From positions 56,295,449-56,359,448 of the forward strand of contig JARCOQ010000005.1 in the NCBI GenBank assembly GCA_029207755.1: a stretch of 64,000 bases of DNA. The letters are read 5' to 3'. The notes under the pieces were generated by a model. It was given only the letters and a program-made list of their open reading frames with translations, was not told the origin of the DNA and did not search any database. This document shows positions 1 through 13,698 of the stretch, piece after piece. Source of the DNA: Chamaea fasciata (taxonomy: Eukaryota; Chordata; Aves; Passeriformes; Sylviidae). The translations under genes were made by a program, and so were the position numbers. Numbering within the stretch: the first letter of the stretch is position 1; the number at the start of each line of letters is the position of its first letter.

Positions 1-47
1 GCCCATCACCTCTGTGGCTCTTCATTGGATAGTCTAGCCAGCACAGC

Positions 48-168
48 TCTTCCCTCCAGTATAGCCACATTTATCTTGTACTGAGGAGCCCTGAAGTGGG
101 CACAGCCCTTCAGCTGAGGCCTCACCAGTGCCAAGAAGAATGAGCCCCTGGCACATGAGTTTCCAAAT
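48..168 (-). repeat. CR1 LINE fragment, antisense
   Basis: The plus strand reads like the reverse complement of a CR1 segment near the 3' end of ORF2, with recognisable blocks at about 87-133 (gaggagccctg, tgggcacag, gaggcctcaccagtgc). The match fades on both sides. It is a truncated, diverged copy in BRAF intron 1. Confidence 0.65.
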
Positions 169-420
169 ACTTTTTTTCAATGTCAATAATGAGTAACTTC
201 CCTGCTTATGTTATTTTCTATATTGTGTCCACAACTAGAACCTTGCTTCCCTCTTCTCTTACAGTAAAGATACCAAATAACACATATAACACCACCAGCA
301 ATAAGCACAATGGAAGCATGCTGTTTTGGAAATGTTGGCAGGATAATCAAATAGTCTCCAAAAAGGGCAGAGACCTTCCTGCAAAGTTAGTATTATGACA
401 AGTAGAACCTGACTAATTTA

Positions 421-593
421 GGCTGCCTAGCAAAATTGTGGGTGCCCCATCCCTGACAATGTTCAAGGCCAGATCGGACAGGGCTTTGAGCAACCTGCTC
501 TAGTGGAAGGTTCCTTGTCCATGAGACAGGGAAGTTGAAGCAAGATGATCTTTAAGGTCCCTTTCAACTCAAACCATTCTGTGATTCTATGAT
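421..593 (+). repeat. CR1 LINE 3' end
   Basis: This is the typical CR1 3' terminus in sense orientation. It runs from a 'gggtgccccatccctg' block, through 'ttcaaggccag' and 'agcaacctgctctagtgg', to 'gatctttaaggtccctttc', and closes with the CR1 terminal octamer-like repeat 'attctgtgattctatgat'. It is 5'-truncated, as most CR1 copies are. Confidence 0.9.
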
Positions 594-983
594 CGATGAA
601 AAAAAATTTAAACTTGCTGCCAGCTGCCAGTCTGCAATAAAAATATCTTCATCTGGAGAAGCTGAAATTACAGTCTAATGGAAGACAAAATTTTTCAGAG
701 GAACCAAAAACATTGCCCTGAGTTACCTGGTATATATCTGTGCAGTAACCGAGAGCCTTTCCATAACTGAACCTTACAGGCAAACTTAATATGGATTTCT
801 ACACTCTTAGAAAGGCTCCTCATACAGTTAAAAGTACACTGAATGCAGAAGGAAATTTATCAAAGTCAGTCATAGCAACAAATAATTACTTGTTGCTCAC
901 AGAAATGGAAAAGCTATTTTGTGTGCCATATTCATTAAGTCTTCTGACAAGATGAGAACTTTCACATATCTAGTATTGACTAG

Positions 984-1028
984 CATATTCTAGCCCAAGA
1001 ACACATATTCTAGCACAAGAACACATAT
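984..1028. repeat. 20-bp tandem duplication
   Basis: Two adjacent copies of a 20-bp unit (984-1003 and 1004-1023) differ at a single base, and the first five bases of a third copy follow. It lies within BRAF intron 1 and no function is apparent. Confidence 0.8.
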
Positions 1029-2530
1029 GCCGTAACAAATTTCCAAGCTTCACAATTTCCTTTTAAGTGGCAACCTGTACTTCTATTTACTTAGAGTAAA
1101 TGTACCTTCTGGCTTCCTGCATCTCTGAATACACCAAGACAGAGTTTTTTGTGGTCCAGAGCAATCGTTAAGTAGCTGCCTTGAGAATGAACCCTTGTGC
1201 AGGTATACTGTATCCTACCATGCATGATCTATTGGTACTTCAATTCAATTGAAGGAACTCAAGTCGTTTCCTCACTGGAACGCAGAACAAGTGACCTCAC
1301 ATGACTCAGAATCTGCTGCTGCCCATCACAGCACCCACAGCTTTTGCCTCACAAAAACTCCACCATCCCTGTTGCATTTTCATAGCCAGCAGAGCCAACA
1401 ATTTCAGCCCATCTTTCCTCCTTGCAGGCTTGCTTGTTCAGACAACTCAGCTTGGTTTGTGTCATAAGCACAGCCCAGCCTTGCAGACCTTGAGCCAAGA
1501 CAGAGCCCCATCTCTGCTGTGCAAAACACCCTGAAACACGGAGTTCTTAAGAATTACATCTCTGGAGTTCAGCAGCACTCATAGATATATAGGTTTCTTT
1601 AAACTGTCCAAATAAAACCCAAATGTGCAAAAATGGCCTAGCAAGGGCCTCACTTCCCATAAGCACACACATTACAGGAGAGCAGCAAAAAACTGCCTAA
1701 CAACAGAGACACCAAAAACATGGCATATGGAATCCTTTTATCAATCAGTTCCAGACCAAAGAGTTTGTTCCTACACCACAAAATAAACCCAAGTTTTTAA
1801 AGAATTAAGTAAGCCCTTTATGTACTCTTTATTCACAATTTTTTAGAAGTAAAAGAAAACTGCCTGAAAGTTATTAAGAAAGAACAGACCTATTTTTTTC
1901 TTATTCTTATGAGCACTCCACTATATTTATGAGACCCACACCTTTAGGAAACCATAAAACCACGACTGTCAAGTATCTTACAGAAATACAAAAACTGATG
2001 CCAGCCTCAGAGACGCTTGCTGGAAATCTTAATACATTCTGAAGTAAACCTGCAGTGCATCCAGTACTGCCTGCATGCAAGTCTGGTCCCTTTCCGTAGG
2101 AAACAGAAGGGGATTTGAGACACTGTTTAAACTGTAGTTCCATGAAAAAGTAATGAATCCTTTACAGCTTGGATAACCATATCATTTTTCCAAAAAAAGC
2201 ATCAAATAGATGTTTCTGGCCTATCTTGTAGCATTAGGTTAAGGTTATTCTCTATCACAAGAGATTAGATTTGATTTTCCTTTTAGTGCTGCTGACACAA
2301 GGAAGCTGACGCAGGCTAACATAGACACAGGCAGCCAGACAACTGGAAATATTCCAGATATACTGGAATATATCAACTTGAATCTGCCTATTGTGGATAA
2401 TTGTCCATTAATTTTGCAAATAAGCACTCCCTTACAATGCAATAAAGACTGTGACCTATTTCAAGCCAGAGGCAAGTCAGATCCAGTACAAGTCTAAATC
2501 CATTCTATTCAGGGAAGACCATGGCTGCAC

Positions 2531-2625
2531 AAATCACAGAATAAGCTGAGTTGGAAGGTACCCACAAGGATCATGGAGTCCAGCTCCCAGCCCTGCACAG
2601 GACCATCCCCAGGAGTCACACCAGG
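2531..2625 (-). repeat. CR1 LINE 3' end, antisense
   Basis: The plus strand has the reverse complement of a CR1 tail: 'atcacagaataagctgagttgg', then 'acccacaaggatcatggagtcc' and 'ccctgcacagga'. It is immediately followed by a second CR1 piece in the opposite orientation. Confidence 0.85.
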
Positions 2626-2639
2626 AGCCTTTTCCAGTG

Positions 2640-2715
2640 CACCCCAGGGAAGTGATCACAGCACCAGGCCTGAGGGAGCTCAAGAAGCCTTTGGACAATA
2701 ATTTCAGGGATTTGC
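2640..2715 (+). repeat. CR1 LINE fragment, sense
   Basis: The blocks 'ggaagtgatcacagcacc', 'ggcctgagggagctcaagaag' and 'tttggacaat' match the segment just upstream of the CR1 3' end in sense orientation. With the antisense piece at 2531-2625 it makes an inverted pair of CR1 ends. Confidence 0.65.
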
Positions 2716-5700
2716 GGCAAGGTTAAGCCACAAAGTCATTTTCGCATCCCTTGCTGCTTGACAAAATGTGCAGTGCCTGAGACACCACAGAGCAAACATA
2801 TCTGTGGTACTCTCTGCACCTGGCATCACCACTCAAATCCTGCAGCTCATCTCAAGTCTAAGCTGACCAAGAATGACTCATACTTGGTAGAAGATACTGA
2901 AAGTTCAAACCTATTCCATTAGAAAAAACCTGCATTTTTTGTCCAGAAACAGTATGCCCTCCATTTGGATTATCATACTTAGTGATGACAGAGAATACTT
3001 GGAGAGAACTAACAATGTAATTAAAGAATAAACCAATTTAAAATTTAAGCATTTCATTTGGAAACTGCTTTATAAAGAGGACAAAATCATCAATACCTAT
3101 CCAATACTATTCCAATCAGTCCTTTCATGCTTCCTTCTTACACAATCAATTCATTTATCTGGCCCCCTAAGCAAGGATCAACTTTGCCAGAAAACTTTCA
3201 TGTATGAGATAGTCTTTAGCTGGACTAATATATCAACTAACTTGAAAGTGAGATGTGTGGGTGAAAGATAGGCAAGAGGACGTAGGAATGGGGTTAATGC
3301 CAGAGCAGCCCACCAAAACATTTGCATGGCAAGATGCAGAATATGTGGGTTTGAATTTCTACGCTGACAATCACTGTTGCCTCTTTCTTGCACTTTGGTC
3401 CCTCCTTCAGGTGCTTTCCCCTCTCACTCATCTTGGTCCCAGTCCTCCTCTTAACTCTTACTAAGCTTGCTTCTCATTTTCTGCAGGCATGTGTTGCAAC
3501 AAGCACAGACAGTGGGATGGAGAGCCCCTGCCTTCTTCCAATATTCCAGGCTATGGCTCCTCTCCATTTCTCTGTGGAAGCCTCTTGGAAGTTACGCGTC
3601 CAAAAATGTTAATTTTTCCTACTCTCCTGGCTCTTCATGCTTACCACATATTCAACAGTGCAGTTTAAGTTTTTATTAAACAAGTGTGAAAAATACCAAC
3701 AGCTGAAGAACTTCACTGAATTGAAAACCAGCTTGCAATGGCTTTCACATGAGAGTTTACTCATGTGACATGACGGTCAACGTCAAGCTTGCCTTCTCTA
3801 GTTCGTATTTCCCAACTTTTTATTAATCTCAGGGAATAATTTTTATCATTTTTATTTATAGGTCTTTTAAAACGTCCGAGATAGCCAGCAATGGAAAACT
3901 GTCAGTCTGTAAGTAGGTAGGCAGTTCCAAAGGAGTTAGGAAAACTTATAACCACAAACTAGTAAATAAGTTACAGACAACAATATCTACAGAAGTGACT
4001 GTAGCCAAGAGAAAAAGGATCCATTATCTCTTTTTCCACAAAAGCCCATGAATCTTTCTAGACTCATGACAAATGGCCTTAGGGAAAATGCACAAGACCA
4101 CGTTTAGGAAGGAAAAGCCTCAAGAAGAGATACAACATTTTCAGTACCATCCTGTCTGACAACTAGGATCATAACTAGGTCAATTAATAGAGTAATGTGA
4201 TCAGTGAGCATCTGCTGTAAGCACAGCAGTTAATTAAATATTAAAAAGGCTTCAAAATGAAAATCTATTTTCTGTTTAACAGGCAACAATTTTTATGAAG
4301 GAAAGACTAACTTGCAACTAGCAGTGCAGATTCCAGCTGCATCTGACACTGCTCCTGTTCAACAAAACCATCCCATCAAAGCCAAACACCCAACAACTTC
4401 CACCCTTCTCCAAAAAAATAGGAAACATCTGAGTTAACGCTTAAGTACCAAAGTACCATCTTTTAAGAGTTCACAGCAGAAACTATCTCTCATTTCTTTG
4501 CAAACCATCAGATGCAACTGAGAGTAATCTATGTCTTCTGCTTTCATTAATTCTAAACACAGACTCAATTGCTCATCATTCAGCTCTACTCTTAAAGCTG
4601 AATAAACAGCCTTTCAGTCTGACAGGCCTTTGCCCCTTAAGCTGCCTCCTCTTTAACAAAGGAATTCAGACTTCAAATGCTCCTTACATCTTACAAGTGT
4701 TGAAGAAATATATTTTAAAATAAATTCAAAAACTGCAAAGGATAAAGCTCAGTGAAGTCTATCCTTTTAACATAACCACAGTTTATAAGTACGAAAGAAG
4801 GCACCAAGAGCTTTAGGCACTGACTGCTTTGCAGCTCACAGCAGCCAAGATGGTGGGTGCAATTATCATATTGTCCTTGGCTATTTACCCCTGCTCTCTT
4901 CCTTACTCTTTCTCCATAACATAAGCCTTTGGCTGAACCCTTTCAGTACACTAAACAAGTGAAAAATTGTTCTCTTTGTCAAGGTTAGCTTTCTGCCTTA
5001 GTCTACTGTGCTTAAAACAGCTTGGCAAATGACCCAGGGATCATCTCAGCTGGTGAAAAAGTCACCTTTCCTCTCTACAGCTCACAGTTAGATGGATTCA
5101 GGCTACCACGAAGCAGCAGCCTTCCTGTTTAGGTTTCAATTCTCTTTCTTTTTTCCACTTTTTCCATCACCGGCCATCTTTGCTTCTTGCTGCTAAGTAG
5201 AATTTGCCTCCAAGCACTATAAAAAGGAAAGTTAACAAATGTTCTCTACCATAGCAGAACAGCAGTGTGTGGAAAAATAAGAGCTGCCTGTATCCCTCAT
5301 TTAAATCATTAACCACCAGTTGCACAGCTAAATCTTTAATTCCACATTTTTCACGGCTTTTGTGTTGCAGTACTACTAGTCCCTCTTACTCACTTTGATA
5401 CTAATTCAGTAGTCACAAGGATCACGCACAGACCGAGTTCGGGAACAATTCACTGTATTTACATTCATGAATTCAACAACTTCTCCCTAGACAGGAACAG
5501 GTTTTAAAAAAAAATAAAAGAGGAAATAAACTATCTAGATTTTCTAACCCATTTAAGAAGGTGATTTTGGTTTAGCCAGGTAACTACCACAGAATCTCAT
5601 CAACACTAAATCCATGCATCGGTGACATTTAAGAAAGATTATCATGAAGACACCAGACTCTGCACACCTTAAGATGAAAAGTCACATTTGTGATGGAAAG

Positions 5701-6829
5701 TAAGAAGCCAGCCAGCTAATTACAATAATTGCCTATAAGAAGCAAATGCTCGTCCAGCAGAGCTCTTACACAGGTTGAGTACATTAATTAAAATGACAAA
5801 ACAAATAAACTCAGTTTCAGCTGAACTACAGAACCTAATTCTTCTCTCTTGTTGCCAGAGTACACAATTAATTAGACTATGCAGACAGGATAATCAGCAT
5901 CTATTTAAAAGTTCATATTATCAATCCATAAAAGAATTTGTTATAAACTTTGCAATATTCCATCACTAAACTGTTCCTACATAGTGACTACTGTGCCTAG
6001 TTTCCTACCAACTGATTAGAAAATGTAAAAGACAGCTGGAATTGTTGGTCAAGTACAAATATACTCTGCTTGTTTAGAAATAGCTGTGATCCAATAAAGA
6101 AATTAAGGTATCCTATTTTTAGCACAAGCAGATCTCAAAAGCTGAAATAGAGCAAATGTACTTGTTTTTCTCTTTTTATTTTTAAAACACAAGTAACGTG
6201 CTCCTAGACAAGGAAAACAGTCAAATAGGAACTGCCACAGAAACCACATTCTCCTAAACAGCATTCTATGTTCTACTCAGACCACCCTGCCTTAGCAACC
6301 CCAGTACCACCTTGGAAAATGAAATCATTTTAAAGGCAGAATTGGCTCCTTGCCACCCACTGTAGAATTAGAAGAGTTTAAAAAATTACATTAACTACTT
6401 AACCTAGGATCTGGAAAAAGTTACATTAATTTCAAAGATTTACATAGGCTTAAAAATGTCACAAGAGACAGTACAAACTGTATTCTAGCAGAATTACAGA
6501 ACATTTAAAGAAATCTTTTCTGAAAGCTGCCTCAGATGATACTGAAGACTCACATTTAAATCTACATTACTTATAACTATTATAGAGAATATTTCACCTA
6601 TTAAGTTCAATGAATAAATTTTCAAAATCAGATCAAAGATTGAGGCACCAATACACAATTGTCCAGTTCCAAACATCTAGATACTACCAACTTCTTAGTC
6701 GTAATGATGTATTTTATTTCAGGTTGATTTTATGGTGCTTTTCAAACATCATTTGTGAATAACTTGTACTAGAGAGAGAAAAACGAGACACACTATTCTG
6801 ACTCCAGAAATGTCTACCTTCAATACAAA

Positions 6830-6850
6830 CCCTTTATCTGAGATAAAGGG
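6830..6850. repeat. Perfect palindrome, 10-bp arms around one base
   Basis: CCCTTTATCT (6830-6839) and AGATAAAGGG (6841-6850) are exact reverse complements separated by a single G. The site is in BRAF intron 1. Each arm also contains a GATA-type core (TTATCT/AGATAA). Confidence 0.75.
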
Positions 6851-9588
6851 GAGAAAAAAAATTAAGTTACCATGTCTGTGCTCCAAGTGTCAGAAAATGC
6901 TGCCTGAACACAATGTACCTCATTTGGAGACTATTAATTACATACCAGTGTATTTAACAACAGCTTTACTAATAATGGTGCTGTTCAAGAGGTCTCACTG
7001 TGTAACGGATCAAGACATATAGAGCTGGTATCCCCCTTTCCAGGGACAAAAAAAAATTCCTAGCCACTTAGTTATGCAACACATTTTTAAACTAAACTTT
7101 AGTTTTATTAACAGCCTTTATCATTAACAGCCTTTTCTGCTTGTCCCCCAGAAGGAAGATTTTAAACAAAGTTGGTATGTTTCATGTAGAAATTGAATTG
7201 CCCCTTCATGCTAAGCTTTGTGCGCATATACTGGGGGAACCAACAAAAACATTTCACTTGATCAGAACCTAGAAAAATAAAAGTGCCTTTCAGTGCTCAA
7301 ACACACTCACATGATCACCTGAATTTAATACAGATAGTGTGGAAAATTCATTTGATACTGAGCACTATATCTGGCACTGCACAATAAGTTCCATTTTGAA
7401 GAGAAGGGTCTGTTTTTTGATTTTAAATGCTCATGTTGGTTGGGGAGCGTCATGGTGGGATGGTAATTGGCAGCACTGCTCTCCCAAAACTCCTGCCTCA
7501 ACTGGCAGCAACTTCAGTCAAAGAGAAGCGTTACAAATTAGACTTTTGCCTTACTTTTTTTTTGCTAGGGTCCACACTCCTAAAACACCATGAGAAACAG
7601 AATAAAGACACTGTTGCTGCTCCGTCAGAACTCACAAACCTTAAAAAGGTGCAACAAACCAAACACTTGCAGCAAGGGGCTTAAGCAGGAGAAAAAAAGA
7701 AAAGGCAAGTATCTCTGCATCAACCAGCCTTCTTTAGCACTGGCCAAGAAGGGAGAATCAGTTGAATGAACACATATTTCAACGATTTGGAAAGAAGCTG
7801 TGCACAGGAGGGAGGATTAGGAGGATTCCACTGTACGCCCCAAAAGCTCAAGAGCAACTGGAATAAAAAAGCTGAAGCAAAGGAACATGTACATTGCATG
7901 CTGACTTCTCTATCCTGCACTAGCTGTGAGAAAGTAGCTGTGTTCACACACAGATGTGTGAACGGCTGAAAATGATGAAAACCATCTCACACCTCACAAA
8001 ACGAAATCCTGTACCCAGAACTCTCACGTGGTCAAGGCTCTTGGAAACGTACACTTGCTATACAAGAAGCTCACAGACACCTTCACATCCCTGGCACACT
8101 GGCACAGCTACGACATGCAATGCTATTTCTGTAAAAGGCACGCTCAGAAGGGCTTCAGAGAGACCAAGGAAGATTGTTACAACCTGGAAGGGGAAGCTCA
8201 AGACCATAAAGTCTAAACCTCGCAAGTCCAGCTACGAAATCTCATCTGAGCACAACTTCTCATTCAAATATAAAAAATTCAGGCTCCAATGGAGTTTTAT
8301 GGGATGAAGATTATTTATAATAACTAAACAGAAAAGGGGGGCACGCACACCATACTACCACTACTCCCCCCAACCACATTCCTTTAGTGTCCAACCTCAA
8401 AAGGGTTTTGGAACTCCTTGGGTGCTCCTCGTGTTGAGAAGATTCCATTCACTAAGTTTGCAGAAAACTAATCCAGCAAAAGCAAAGCTGATTTCCTTCA
8501 GTATCAGTGAGTGCAGTCAATTCAGGACAGGACCTAGGTGGTACCAAGTGGGCACAGGGGAGCAGATCTGGCATGACATGGGCATAGCGAAGGGAAAACC
8601 TCCAGCTCTGGGTGTCAGAGCACCATCTGATTGACTTGGCTCTCTAACTGCAGGGACAGGGAGCAGCAGGGACACACAGGGACAACAATTAAGACAGGGC
8701 AGTTCTGATGCATTGTACATTTCACCACCCTTCAGAAGACAGTGGTTCAAAATGAAAATAAAACTTACACTTGGGCAAAACTGTGTTTCAAAAAACCCCC
8801 TCCATTAAACCTGAAACACCTTCCTTGGAAGGCTGGACTGGAAGAGAATTAGCAATTCCATGATCAATCAAAACCTTCTTTCGTTTCCCTTGTAAGCACA
8901 AATAAAATTAAATTTCTTTCTAAATCAAATTCCCTCCGAAACATTTCACGCATTCCAATTTTTTGACAGATATAACAATTAAACTGAACTACAGATTTGT
9001 TACAAAGTGGAATATTGCAGCCTTAAGGAAACTTGGGGGTTATCAGTTTATGTTAAAAGATAGCTGCCATCAAAAGATATCTGCATTAAAAAAAACCTCA
9101 ACCAAACAAAAAACACAGCCAAAACCCAAAATGCACTTGGTCTACACTATTAACTTCATGCAACAAAAGAGTTGCCATTTCTGGCTAAACAAGTGTCAAG
9201 AAGGGTATTATTAAAACAGCTTTAAAAATAAGAGATCTTTGAGATTAACAACTACAACAAAATACAAATGGGAATTAAGAAACAAGACTGTAAGTCAGGA
9301 AAAAAAAATTAGTACTGAACATTTTGTACCCAACCAGTTTGTGGATATCCACAGAGATAAGAAACAAGCCTCCGAAGACATCACAGCTTTCCAGAAGGAG
9401 CCACCACTCTATTAAGCAAGTTTTGTGTAATCAAACAAGCTACCACAGGACAGAGCTGTTAATCCTATTCCCTTTTGGGAAAAACATCATAAGCAGAAAT
9501 CTCTACTATCCCCACTAAACCAAAGTATTTCAAGGTTGTGTTCTAAGGTTCGATCCACCTTGCCAGAAATAATAATAAAGACCCTAAG

Positions 9589-9676
9589 GAAAAAAAAACA
9601 ACAACAAAGAAAACCAAACCAAACCAAAACCCCAACTAAACAAACAAACAAAAAAACCCAAAAAACCCAAAAAGAT
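9589..9676. repeat. A-rich (AAAC/AACC)n simple repeat
   Basis: An A/C-only tract with many AAAC, AACC and ACAA units, in BRAF intron 1. A similar tract lies at 16673-16760. Confidence 0.85.
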
Positions 9677-12600
9677 GAGAGGTTACTAAAGTAATTGTCT
9701 TTTTTTTTTTACACCGACAAGTTTGCCTGTTGAGGTGACAGTCTACTAATGCACAGCTCATAAGTAAGTTCAGAGAGTCTATTTTCATGCTTCACTGTTT
9801 CTAGCCATAAAGAAAACCATCTCACAGTAATATGGAACCATCTCCTCTGCTATTACTTAAACTCACTACTTCTGGCAGTAATCACCACAAGTCTGGCAAA
9901 GGAGTTATTTGCATTCTTCTTTGCATCAGGCTTGACAATTTTCATTTCTTTTTTCAACAACTTCAGATTTTACCGAGTCTTTCTTCAAAACTCTGACCTT
10001 TCCGACTTTACATCACTGCTGGTATTCTGCTCTAGACCTCTCTCAGCCAGACCATGCATTTCTCAGCACTGCGACCCAAAGTCAGGCAGCATTCAGCCAT
10101 GGCCTTTCCCATGCTGTGTAAAAGAAACAATTATTTCACTTATCTTTTGAGATATACTACTGCAGAATATTAGCTGCAAGATGCTTCACATCCAGCTCCA
10201 CTTTAACTTGTCCTCACAATTAAACAGGATGTCATTCACAGACTATGAAGTTAGCTCAATCACTGAATACAAATGCAAGGAAATGTAATTGAGATTGAAC
10301 ATAAAATGTATTCCCAAAACTACAAAAGCAATGAAGTAAAAAAACACTCGTATGGTTTCAAGTTTCCAAATAAGTATCATGTTTAATAGTAAACTCTTTA
10401 GAGGAATAGACACTCTAAAAGAAAGTTGTACCCAGCACCATAGGTTCCCTAAATGTTACTGCAACAAAATCAATCCCACTTTTACTTCAGGCACCTACAT
10501 TATATTATGAGAACCCACCACTTACTTCATATTTTAAGGTTAGAGGTGCCTTTTCATTCTATCTTCATTTTACGTATCTTTTCATCCATTCTCCATTTTA
10601 CTCTTAAATCTGTTTCATAGGATTAAGGTTTCTAAATTTATAACTAATATTCATGCAGGATAAATTCCAGCATTGCTGCCTGGAAAATGATCATCCAGCA
10701 GCTCAGGCCCTCACTTCACAGCCTTCAAAGTAATTTTTGTCTTACAAAGAGCAGTTTAGGGCACAAAGCTCCGAGTACAGAAAATCCCATTTGAATTATT
10801 TAATATTGGTGTAAATAATCTCTAGCAACAAGAGCAGAACCTCTCCTCCCAGCTGTCACATACTCCTTACTATATCAACACCCCTGTAATGCTCTGAAAA
10901 CCTTCCATCCAAACAATCTCTTGTCCCGAGAATTCCTGCTGGGGAAGAAGCCAAGCCCTGTGCCTGCGGACGCCCTGAACCCTCCCAGCGCCAGCAACCA
11001 GACAGGGAGTGGGAGAGGAACAAATTTCCTCTAAATGCACTTGCCCCTACCCTCTCCAAAGCCGCCTGTCTCCAAGAAGTTGCCATTTCCTGAATCTTTT
11101 CTATGACTGCATGGACAACTACCCCTACTAACTCTGAATTTTAATACAGGGGCAAAAAGATTTAGTGATTATATTATTTATTAGAAGAGTTATAATACTC
11201 ATTATTAGAAGATTTACAGTAACAGCACTTAGGCTACCAAAGCAACTTTTAAAGGCATAAATTCGCTATTTGATTAAGAACTGGTCATGAGTTGAACAAT
11301 ATGGGCTAAATTTGTTTTTCAAAGCCCCAACCCTTAAGAATTCATAAGGGACAGTGATGTAGCTGTAAGCAACACAGAGCACTCGATTACAATCTCAGTA
11401 CCGAACATCTTCACCAGAGGGTTCTAACAAACAAGTAAGTGTGTGTAAGATGACTTCAACATCTGTCAGAAATTCCTGTCTGCCCCTCTTTGAAAAGCAG
11501 AAACTGAGTGCAGGACTGAAGGTGTGCCTTCTCGAAATCAGGACTGCATTTCCCTGCAGACTGTAGGAACTGAAACCTTTTCAGGTATTGCCTTAAATAA
11601 GTAAGGTCATGCTCCTTGACAGGCTTCCACAGCAAGGTCACTTCTAAAGCCTGGATTTACCCTGTCTTGAAGCAATGAAACAAAACACTAGAACATGTAC
11701 TTACATTACAGCCATGAGTCAGTTACAAGCACTTCGGTATTTTTTTAACTTATGTCACTTTGAACTGGCATTACACTTTAGGTTGGCTTGTTTTAGTATT
11801 AAGGATAGTTTCCATTTTAACTGTGTCAGCAATTTTTTGGGCTTGAACTTCATTGAGGCACAGGTTTAGGTGAATTAATAGGTGTACTTATACAGTAAAC
11901 AAAACTTAATTACCTACAACTTGAGGAAGAACTAACTAACTACAGAACAAAACCACATCAGAAAATAAAAACTCTACAGCCAGCTCTGCCTTGAGACCCA
12001 TGTGTTTCAGTATTTCCAACGCAGAAGTTTGCTTTTAACTAACACAACCTCATACATCCCCCACACACTTCCTAAATACCTACACCCATACCAACAAAGT
12101 ATCAGCCTTTCTGCTCAGCAGGTGTTCCACATGCTGGGCCATTGTCTCCCTGCCTCATCCAGGGAAGATACTCAGGATGGAAGCAGAAGCAGCCACACTA
12201 CGTCATTTACCGTTTGGAATCGAATCTAATGATTGACAGTCTAAAACATTTTTCAAGTTCAAGTGACTTAGAGCAGTTTCCCAAACACCCCTTTCAGTAT
12301 GAAAATTGTTTTTTAAAAAAAATTCTTTTCTCCTGCCACTGCTTTTCCTTCTCTCCTATACTTCAGTTTAAGCAGCTCAGCTGTATTAATGTTATTGTTT
12401 CAAGGTCCAGTTACTGGATTAATTCCAGAGATTTTTTTTTTTTTAATGACAGAAATAACTGAGAAGTTCAGAAGCTTTTTAAGCTCACTTTGCTGCTAAA
12501 AGCGTGCATTTGTTAAACCCCACTCTTCAGGTGTTTGGGTTTCTCAACCAGCTGAGAGTTTCTCCTTACTCAGGAAAGTTCAGACTGGACTGGCATTACT

Positions 12601-13698
12601 CAAGGTGTTTAATCACCATGCTGGGTAGGTGTAAAATAGATGTGCACTGCCGAGTTTTGCCTGCCTTCAGCAAGTAAGTAAGTCAGGAACTCCTTAAGAT
12701 GAGGGAATCAAACTCACGTCTTGCAAACATCCATAGGGACGTACTCTTTCCCTACTTCTCCTTCCTAGTCATCTACCCAGCAGGAGCACTTCTCAACTCA
12801 CTAATTCCACTATAATCCAGTATGCTATTAATAAATACAATGGATACAACCCCAGTCTCCGGGGAGTCGGGAATCAAACCGAACCCTTCTGAGGGCAGCA
12901 GGTCCAAGGCAGCTCATTTTCCCTGCGGGAGGCTGCAAAGGAGAGGCTCCCGGGTGGGCTGTGCTCCTCGCAGGACCACAGGGCTGCTCAGAGATCAGAG
13001 GTCTCGTACCAACCGCACAGACACAACAGGGAAAGCTGAGCCGAAACACTCCCCAGCCGGTAACGCTGAGAACAAAACAGCAGAGCTCCTGGCATCTGTA
13101 TTTACCACCAGAACAGACTCGAGGCATGGCATCTGGCAGGCTGGTGTGCCTTGGATGCCTACAGTGAATCTGCGAAGCACCTTGTGTTGTTACCGCACAG
13201 TTTATTCCTCCTTCCGAAAACATTTCAGAAGCGTTCGCAACTCACGCTTCAGCCCCAGCAAAACAGGTAGTACCGCTCGCTCCCGGTGGGATTGGGAGGA
13301 GAAGTAACCAGCCCCAAAACCACAGGAAGTATGTAAGAAAGACACCAACCAGAGGCCTGACATCCTCGCTGCCTCCACGGTGCCCTGTCCGTTAACATTT
13401 CCAAAAAGACGCTTTGTGCAAAAAAACGTCCACGAAAGGCACGTCCACCAAGCGAACCGAACCCAACCTCGGCTTTAAAACGCATTTCGAGTGTTTCAAA
13501 ACCGTGGGGGGGAAACCGATGGCGAACCCCCACGTAACACCTGGGCCGGCCGCAGAGGCGCCGAGCCGGGCTCCTCCGCCGCCCGCCCGGGACCCGCGCC
13601 CTGCCCGCCCGGCCCCGCTCCCGGCCCCCGCCGCACGGGCCGCCCCCGGCACGGCCGGGCCCGCGCCCCGGGGGCGAGCGGCCGCCGCGTGGCCTCAC

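Larger units (their letters stand above)
1..13698 (-). other. BRAF: BRAF intron 1, 5' portion (continues beyond the window start)
   Basis: This stretch lies directly downstream, on the minus strand, of the BRAF exon 1 splice donor, so it is read as the start of intron 1. I looked on the minus strand for exon 2, which in vertebrates begins with codons for VWNIKQM, and found no match. That fits the very long first intron of this gene, and exon 2 is expected beyond the left edge. Apart from the CR1 pieces, tandem and simple repeats and palindrome listed separately, the DNA is AT-rich and unremarkable. The short open frames here show no family resemblance. Confidence 0.8.

Noticed and set aside
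12850..12890. tRNA T-arm-like string on the minus strand
   Set aside because: No matching anticodon arm, D-arm or acceptor stem surrounds it.
12822..13307. 161-codon plus-strand frame near BRAF exon 1
   Set aside because: Frames of similar length occur on the opposite strand over the same DNA. There are no motifs and it lies in BRAF intron 1.
1..13698. Possible BRAF exon 2
   Set aside because: I searched the minus strand by eye for the VWNIKQM region and found no match, so it is expected outside the window.
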